DNA of 64,000 bases from Dryocosmus kuriphilus (lineage: Eukaryota > Arthropoda > Insecta > Hymenoptera > Cynipidae). The notes under the pieces are model-generated. The model did not search any database and was not told where the DNA came from. It saw only the letters and a program-made list of their open reading frames with translations. Positions 58,085 through 64,000 of this stretch are shown here, piece by piece. Location: NCBI GenBank assembly GCA_038277395.1, contig CM076192.1:129863035-129927034 (forward strand), written 5' to 3'. Made by a program: the position numbers and the translations under genes. Position 1 is the first letter of the stretch, and each line of letters begins with the position of its first letter.

Positions 58085-58454
58085 GAGGACTAACTGTTTT
58101 CTTCAATATTTTTGGAGTCTTCCATAACAGCTTGAGACTCTGATGGCTTGGACACTTGTTGAGATTGTTGGTCAATACCTTTGGACATGCCCCAAAAATC
58201 TTGACTCTTGAAGGCGTTCTTCTGAATCCTCAAACATATTCTCGGAGCCACTTAGATCCACATTATTGCTCTTGTCCAATTGATATTCGTTTTAAATATT
58301 TTTGTATTATAATACAACCCAGTACTTTTATCTGGAAATTACATTTTTGATATCGTTCGATTACAAAAATTATAATTGCATTCAAGCTCCGTGAAATTCA
58401 CGGCCTGGCCTTTTTAATAACACACTCGTCTCGACACGCGCACAAGCCTCTCTC

Positions 58455-58455
58455 T

Positions 58456-58497
<42 letters not shown>
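58455..58497. repeat. (TC)n microsatellite
   Basis: About 20 TC dinucleotides, flanked by more CT-rich sequence on the left. The overlapping minus frame with an (RE)n run is an artefact of this tract. Confidence 0.95.
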
Positions 58498-58500
<3 letters not shown>

Positions 58501-59041
58501 CTTGCGCGGCGCGAGTAGAAGAAGCGGCGCTTCTCTTTTGCTCGTATACCCGCAAGCTGAAACGCGTTCAGTGCGAGCAGCCCGATACAAGCTTGAAAAC
58601 CATTGCTTCTAATTTTTTGATGGTGCAAGCTTGTTGTGAAAAATTTTCGCATGTTGTTAGTTAAAAATAAAGTACGGGCGCAAATAAAATCCCAATTAAA
58701 TCCCAAATACTAAACACTTTCAAGTCGCTCTGCCGACAAAGAAATAAGAATTCGAGCGTTTGAGTTAATCATTTTGAAAATCTGAGGGGAAAAACTGAGT
58801 AAAAATATAGCGGGTCACGATATTCCTTTGTGCCCACTGCTCGCCATAATATAATACTATACTCGGCATCGTGACTTATCTTCCGATACACTTCCGCGAA
58901 AAGAAAGGAATATATAACTCAGAGCTGTGCAATTCGCGCGTGGTTTTTTTTTTTTGTTCGACAATTCATTAATTTTACGTGTTTGTAGAAACAGTATGTA
59001 ATAATGATAATAATAACAGAATCTCTTCTGCACTTTTCCTG

Positions 59042-59309
59042 TACTCAACTTCGTACTTGGGCCACAATTGTTTAGGCGCAACACATTTGGGTATGAGATA
59101 GTCCAGGTCGAATTACAATTGTACTTTTGTACTTTTGGAAAAAAGCGCATTAAAGTAGATTTCTTTGCCTCATCTGTATCTGCTTTTGCAGGATAATCTC
59201 CAATAATCCAATTACTTGGCACCGCTTTTATTTTACCGTTATCAAGAAATTGTACCATAATCCACTGCAACTTCACCTTGGCCGTTACATTCATCTTGTC
59301 TTTCGACAT
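59042..59309 (-). pseudogene. N-terminal exon with VPSNWIIGD motif
   Basis: Starts MSKDKMNV at 59309. LQWIMVQFLDNGKIKAVPSN followed by WIIGDY, then AKKSTLMRFFPKVQKY and TWTISYPNVLRL. The pattern of a short beta-rich start ending in VPxxWI and later a Trp-anchored segment resembles the N-terminal region of insect proteins that carry DUF4806. I recall these proteins as highly multiplied in wasps and ants; the link is tentative. The 3' end of the exon was not resolved. Confidence 0.45.
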
Positions 59310-59475
59310 TGTAACAAATATCACGAGTAGTAAAACCTCACAGTGCGACTTGGCACGACTGACATATGAAGATTTCTACCCGGCCGGCTGGTCGCTCTAT
59401 ACGCTCAAGCAAACGTACAATTGTTCTCACTTGCACTTTTTTCGTCCTTCGTCGCAGGATAGCAGTGACGTGGTA

Positions 59476-59568
59476 GCCAAGCCGGGAGCCAGGCCCACTT
59501 CAGGCCATACTCCGGCTGTACACTCTACAGCCAGAGTATGGCCTGAAGTTGGCTTGGCTTCAAGAAGG
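59476..59568. repeat. Long hairpin-forming palindrome
   Basis: Arms read CTTCAGGCCATACTCCGGCT and its near-complement AGCCAGAGTATGGCCTGAAG around the loop CACTC (59521-59525). Pairing extends outward through GCC(A)AGGCC/TTGGCTTGGC. Over 35 pairs with few mismatches. It lies ~170 bp upstream of the first candidate exon of the minus-strand gene. Confidence 0.85.
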
Positions 59569-59834
59569 AATAATTTTCTTTCCAGCTGGGGGATATGCAC
59601 ATATTGCACATACAGTCGTATACAGTCTGTGTGTCGTGTGCCGCGTGCCTTTGCGAGTGCTATGCTGACGGCCGTGTACAGAATCTTGAATACGGCGTTA
59701 TGAGTATATAATAAAGACTGAGCTGTATTGAAATTATTATTTGTAAGTTTATTCTTTACAGTGTCTTAAAATTCTCGTGCAACAGTTCAGTGACATAAGG
59801 TAATTAATAAAAATAAATTTAGTTATTTTCCTTA

Positions 59835-60331
59835 ATGTGTGACCAGTTGAGTACGGATATATTTAAATATGCTGAAAATTTAACCTATAAATATGTGAAT
59901 AATGAGATTACGAGCGATACTGCAGAATCGTGCCGCAACTATGAGGAACTTGCTACCGCTACGTTGGAGCTCCCCGACGAACGCAAAGTTTTGGTACAGG
60001 CTGAGGCTTGCATTGTCGGCGACACAGCCGGGAAGTAGGAAGCGCAAAAACGACAGCTTTGCGATGATCGTACAACCCCAAGGAATGCTCGTGTGAAAGC
60101 ATCGAGGTTTAGAACAATGACTGTTTTGTGAATGTATGTGCGAGTGCATGATGTTCGTCTGGATTTTTTTGTTAAGCGCTTGTGTTCGCATACTAGCGAT
60201 TTAGAGACTCTTGAAACTTTTACTTGATAATTGGCGGCGTGATTCGAGTGTGAGACTTCAATCTATTGTTGGCAAATCGGAGGTTCGCTACATTAATGAA
60301 GATGAGTCTGGTGAGATTCATTTTCGATAGT
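59835..60331 (+). pseudogene. Coding-like relic of unknown family, plus strand
   Basis: A 67-codon frame starts at ATG 59835 (MCDQLSTDIFKYAENLTYKY) and ends at 60038. Two further pieces keep protein-like composition: PRNARVKASRFRTMTVL with VHDVRLDFFVKRLCSHTSDL (60078-60200), and LDNWRRDSSVRLQSIVGKSE followed by VRYINEDESGEIHFR (60222-60331). Stops and a frame change separate them. I recognise no family. It lies inside the long-TIR element on the strand opposite the spliced gene. Confidence 0.3.
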
Positions 60332-60964
60332 AATGCCTTGTGTAGTGAACGTCTAAGAATAGAAATGGAGTTGATAGATTTTCAAAAGTCCGGAAAGAGA
60401 ATCCCGAAATGATTTGTACATTTAAGAGTAAAGAGAGATGTTTAAGAGCACGCAATCCAGATGGACTATTTAGGATCAAGGTTTACAAGAAAATGATAAA
60501 ATAAGACACGTGTTCGTTAAAAAATTTACTGTAAACACGGCCTAACTTGTTAGGGTCATTTACTTGAGATATAACAGTCGAATCTTTTCTTTTCGTTTTG
60601 ACAATGGTCAAATGCAAGTATCTCGGTCTATGAAAACGTTGCCCGGAGCTTTGTAAAAAGCGAGGGAGAGAGAGATGATATGAAGCGAAAAATAAGTAGT
60701 GAATACGGTAAATTTTGAGCCAGCGCTTTTATTTTGTACTTCCATATTTTTATTTTGAGATTTCTCGATTGTGTTATATTAATTGAAAATTACTTTTTGT
60801 GAACATTTTTTCGGGACTTTTGGATCTGTTTTTGTTATGAATTGTAATAGCGTAAATCAAAAAGCTTTCATTGTTTCTTTTTTATACTGAAAAACTTTAG
60901 TAATATTCACCCAGAATATTATAGACAGAGAAAATGATACAGATTTCCATGAGTTTCAACGTGC
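60332..60964. other. AT-rich sequence inside the long-TIR element, no gene seen
   Basis: No open frame and no recognisable motif before the right arm begins. Confidence 0.5.
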
Positions 60965-61731
60965 TGTTTTCTTCCTTGTGATTCCTACAGATTATCTCTC
61001 AGTCGAGTCGTTGAAATTGCAGCTATTATTATATTATAAGTATTTCAACGACATGTAATGCGATTTTATAATTATTTGTAGTGATATTTTTGCCGATTAC
61101 TTACCTTATGTCAATACACGTATTTATGATGTTTTATGTAACATTTATAATTTTTTATGTATAATAAAGAATGATGTATAAATAAATATATTCTATTTTA
61201 CGACTCATTCGTTTAAATAAATATGACAGACTTGTTGATTTTTTCAAAATTAAGTCGGTACGTCCCGGCGACGTACCAACATTCAAGACAGTTGCGTAAC
61301 GTAGAGGTGGCGAGAACGTTTCCTCGAAAAAATTGTATCTCGGAACGTGGCGGGAACGTAACCAACATCATGATAGGACGACATTTTTATAAACCTAATA
61401 CGTTCCTCAATCGTTGCTGCTATGTAACATTTTCGCCACTCCAGTACGTACCTGGTACGTTGTTGTTTGAAGACCAGGGAAAAGCATTTTTTGTTGGGAG
61501 CGTACCAATTAAGAACCAGGAACGTGTTCTTAGGTACGATCACAGTACGGTGCGGCAACCTTACAAGCATCCAATTGGGAACGTTCCAGCAACGATATTT
61601 TTACTACGTAAGCGGATATTGTCGCCCAAGCGGGTACGTTCCTGCTACGGTTGTCGTCTGTACCACTTACGGCACCAAAGTACCAAAAAACAGGTCGCGG
61701 GTACGTACCGGCCTCGTTCAATGTTAACTGG
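60965..61731 (-). repeat. Right long terminal inverted repeat
   Basis: Reverse complement of the left arm from CAGTCGAGTCGTTGAAATT near 61000 to CAATGTTAACTGG at 61719-61731. Beyond it, weaker inverted similarity continues to about 61940 (GCAGTTTTATTGAGAGCACT here versus the complement of 52113-52145), with ~104 bp extra in this arm. Confidence 0.85.
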
Positions 61732-62559
61732 TAAGTATATCACCAAGTACGCATAACCTAGTGATAATTGCTTGCCTATCATTTTAGTTCAAAATACAAG
61801 AAGTGTATTCTAAGCTAGCATCGCAAGCTTACTGGGTTAATTTGTGCTGCTGGCCTGGAATGAGACTTTTTGTATTTTATATTAAAATGGTAGGCAAGCA
61901 GTTTTATTGAGAGCACTGGCACTATGCGTTTCACTTCACGCAGTCTATTTTGCAACTTTTTAGAATGATTTCAATCACGAAAATCTCAGGATCAAGAAAA
62001 CTTAATCCCAAAAATTTTAGGACGGAAAAGCGGTCGGGGTCCTGGGATCAAATCCTCTAATTCAGTCGCAAATAGTGGTTATTGTCCTTTGGATCTGACA
62101 CTTAGCTAATATTTAAGATAAATGTCATGGCCGCTTAAATCAGGCATACTCTTGGCATTTTGAAACACATAATAGATTATAGGTGGACTTTACTTGCTTC
62201 TATCTACTGGTTACAAACTCAACCTTGCTTAAATTCCTAAAATATGTGCATTGAGACTTACACTGCTTGTAGCAGAATTGTCAACGAAATCAGTTATGAA
62301 TGTACTGTTTATAATTGTGGTTAATTTACCAGCAGTATCTGATGCAGTGTGTAGCTGCGGAGTGGAGGCAAAGATATTATATACATAGATGGGGTAAATG
62401 CAAAAAAGAGAGGATACACATGGTCGGTAATAAATGTTTTATGTGGATATTATAGTTTCCTTATCTTGGGCACAATAAATAATAAACAATAATAAATAAT
62501 ATTATAATATTCAACTGGAGCTCTATCTTTCCCGATGATCGAAGAGAATAAATAACGAT
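61732..62559. other. Intergenic sequence, no gene seen
   Basis: The first ~210 bp show weak inverted similarity to 52105-52193. The rest holds nothing recognisable. Confidence 0.5.
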
Positions 62560-63110
62560 ATCAGAGATTACTGTATTATCAAAAAATGGTCTGAAGAAAA
62601 TATCTAGACATCTTTTATAATACCATTTTTCACAATTAAATAAAAACTATGTGTCTCCCAAAAATTATTATAAAGAAAATTTGTATATCTTTTTGAAATA
62701 AACAACTTTAGTTTCTTAACATTTCTTCTGTATATCCCGTAGTTTTTTCGAGAAAATTGAATTCTTCATTTTTATTAATAATATTGTTGAAGATTAGAAC
62801 AAAAACTATGCCTCCTATTAAAAAATGGTACGAAGAAAATTTGTAGATATTTTTGAGATAGTCAGCTTTGCCTCTTGACATTTTTTTTCGACTGTCGCAT
62901 AGTTTTGCTGAAGAGTGAGTTTCTTGCATTTGATAATAGTTCTCACGATTACCTCGAAAACTATGCGTTTTATAAAAAAAAAAGTGTGAAGGAAATTCAT
63001 AGATATTTTTTAAATGAACAACTATGATCCTTGATGGTTTTTTTCGTATATCGCATAGTTTGGCCAGAAAATTTATCGTTTTCATTTTTACGATATATTT
63101 AATTTTGCAG
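62560..63110 (-). repeat. ~155-bp satellite-like tandem repeat, inverse orientation
   Basis: AAAACTATG followed by (T/C)(C/G)TCC or CGTTTTAT recurs near 62643, 62802 and 62957 (spacing 155-158 bp). Each is followed by GAAAATTTGTA(G/T)AT(A)TTTTTGA and a later CGCATAGTTTTG-like word. Reverse complement of the units flanking Gypsy-3. Confidence 0.8.
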
Positions 63111-63740
63111 TGTTTACTCGTGGTTTACCAAATATTTGAAATAACGGACAATTTCAAATATATACTTCAATCTTTATCAAATATTTTTACATATACTATT
63201 ATGTATAAATTTCTGCGGCTGGTTTCAGAACACAAACAACTATTTATATACAGAATATAATAAAAGACAAAAATTTGCTATTTATATTGGAGAGATATAA
63301 TTCTGAACAGAAGACTCATGATAGAATTTTCAAAAGACCCAAAGGTGTCTTCAAATGTGTTCCTTTTGCCTGAAATATCTGCAAATCTTTGCCTGAGTAG
63401 GCTTTTTTAATCCTTCTGCTAACGGTAGGTATTGTCATTGTACAATTCTCAGCCTTCAAGGAACAGAATGACTTTTCTCGGTCAAGTATTCATTATCCTC
63501 CTTCAGCACCCCCAGATCTTGGAAGCAACTTTTTTGGTTCGACATGAAAGATTCCATTTTTAATCGCTACCAAAAGTCGCAAATTTAATGGAAAACTTAA
63601 TTTAGAAATATTCACGCCCATATCTGTGATGGTGGTGGGTTTTAAAGTTTAAAGAGACACTTAACCATTGGTATACCTATATATTCCGAAATCCCACTGC
63701 AAAATATACTCCGTGATAAATTATGTGGATAAAAATATGA
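63111..63740. other. Intergenic sequence, no gene seen
   Basis: Nothing recognisable beyond short AT-rich words. Confidence 0.5.
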
Positions 63741-64000
63741 TATAACAAGGGGGGCGTAGCTTATTAGCAATAGGGGCGCTTCGCGCGCCTATTTCCCTTT
63801 CTTGTTTATTAGTTATTCCTTTTGAGGCTTCACTTGCCTGGTTACGCCAATGGGTTGGCTCGCACTTGATCAAAGGATAGGCCCGTTGGCGTAACAACTC
63901 CTAAACCCATTGGGAGCTTCAATTGCCTAGTTACGCCAATGGGCTGGATTCTTGACACAGCACCGGCGCCGAGATCTTTTTATAATATAGAGAGATGAAG
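63741..64000. repeat. Repeat with GTTACGCCAATGGG words, runs to window edge
   Basis: GTTACGCCAATGGG occurs at about 63841 and 63930 in direct orientation and as CCCGTTGGCGTAAC at 63882. The direct copies lie in a ~92-bp near-repeat beginning CTTCA(C/A)TTGCCT. A palindromic GGGGCGCTTCGCGCGCC lies near 63773. Probably the end of a nonautonomous element; identity unknown. Confidence 0.55.

Larger units (their letters stand above)
53280..59309 (-). pseudogene. Spliced acidic multi-exon gene remnant inside the long-TIR element
   Basis: Candidate exons in transcript order: 59309-59042, ~58290-58087, 55776-55484, 55067-55005, 54933-54720, 54461-54259, 54127-53971, ~53606-53280. The 55776-54720 set is the strongest: AG/GT borders and matching codon phase join exons 3, 4 and 5 into one acidic reading frame. 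It contains EELSLNLSGSEVDSAYNELL, DMSTEEKNDNEEVGDSIKK and DEESHNNEEESDNKKES. Exon 3 has one in-frame stop and a frameshift in an A run; exon 2 has a frameshift. Exon 1 and exon 6 carry the domain-like segments described separately. Joining exon 5 to exon 6 gives an immediate stop, so the gene either ends there or is broken. Function unknown. Confidence 0.55.
52194..61731. mobile_element. Large long-terminal-inverted-repeat DNA element, ~9.5 kb
   Basis: Arms 52194 to about 52960 and about 60965 to 61731 are reverse complements over ~770 bp at roughly 85-90% identity judged by eye. Both arms have TTAA at their outer edge, followed inward by CATTGA(T/A)CGAGGCCGGTACG. TTAA target duplications are known for piggyBac and Kolobok; here the surrounding CCAG is also mirrored, so the exact tip is uncertain. 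The interior carries remnants of a spliced minus-strand gene (53280-59309), a nested foldback element and a possible relic on the plus strand. No recognised transposase motif was found. Confidence 0.75.

Noticed and set aside
58398..58706. Minus frame with an (RE)n run
   Set aside because: Produced by the (TC)n microsatellite.
61223..61756. 177-codon plus frame in the right arm, and its mirror in the left arm
   Set aside because: The DNA is terminal inverted repeat, frames differ between the arms by indels, and composition is driven by the GTACGT words.
1..64000. tRNA or rRNA genes
   Set aside because: No cloverleaf or conserved rRNA stretch was recognised by eye; a covariance-model scan would be decisive.

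Overview
This is eukaryotic, AT-rich DNA with no recognisable host gene. Nearly every coding trace belongs to a transposable element. The mix suggests an insect and most likely a hymenopteran such as a parasitoid or gall wasp. That mix is R1-clade and jockey-like non-LTR elements, Gypsy elements with a TGGCGCCCAACGTGGG primer site, an intact-ended mariner, a Tc1-like relic and foldback elements. The organism assignment is inference; the element families are read from the sequence.

Layout. 1-1480: 5' part of a non-LTR retrotransposon (endonuclease), minus strand. 1.5-5.2 kb: AT-rich, short repeats, no gene. 5.2-9.8 kb: an almost full-length two-ORF LINE, minus strand, broken only by nonsense changes and two ORF1 frameshifts. 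10.5-11.8 kb: foldback arms and TA tracts. 12.6-14.5 kb: a decayed, unassigned transposase-like gene on the minus strand, whose 5' end abuts about 17 tandem copies of a 68-bp unit. 16.2-23.05 kb: Gypsy-1, with a 5' LTR, gag, protease, RT-RNase H and a truncated integrase but no 3' LTR. It carries a macrodomain-like segment between RNase H and integrase. 24.8-36.7 kb: Gypsy-2, a second family, lacking its 5' LTR and with an extra zinc-knuckle ORF after integrase. Its 3' LTR is split by an R1-clade fragment. 37.57-49.33 kb: Gypsy-3, a relative of Gypsy-2 with both ~2.5-kb LTRs and a 4-bp target duplication. It retains gag and the post-pol ORF but has lost pol, and a mariner sits in its leader. 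It is inserted in a ~155-bp tandem repeat that reappears inverted at 62.6-63.1 kb. 50.9-51.6 kb: Tc1-like relic. 52.2-61.7 kb: a ~9.5-kb element with ~770-bp terminal inverted repeats bounded by TTAA, holding a spliced, acidic, multi-exon gene remnant and a nested foldback element. 61.7-64 kb: repeats only.

How the parts relate. Gypsy-2 and Gypsy-3 share the same gag type (with a SAP-like N-terminus), primer site, LTR landmarks and 3' ORF. Gypsy-3 therefore looks like a pol-less derivative that would need replication proteins from a Gypsy-2-like partner. No element in the window appears fully intact. The mariner transposase keeps all three catalytic aspartates but has two frameshifts near its N-terminus.

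The two observations I rate highest are the large TTAA-bounded long-inverted-repeat element with its spliced gene, and the macrodomain-like insert in Gypsy-1 pol.
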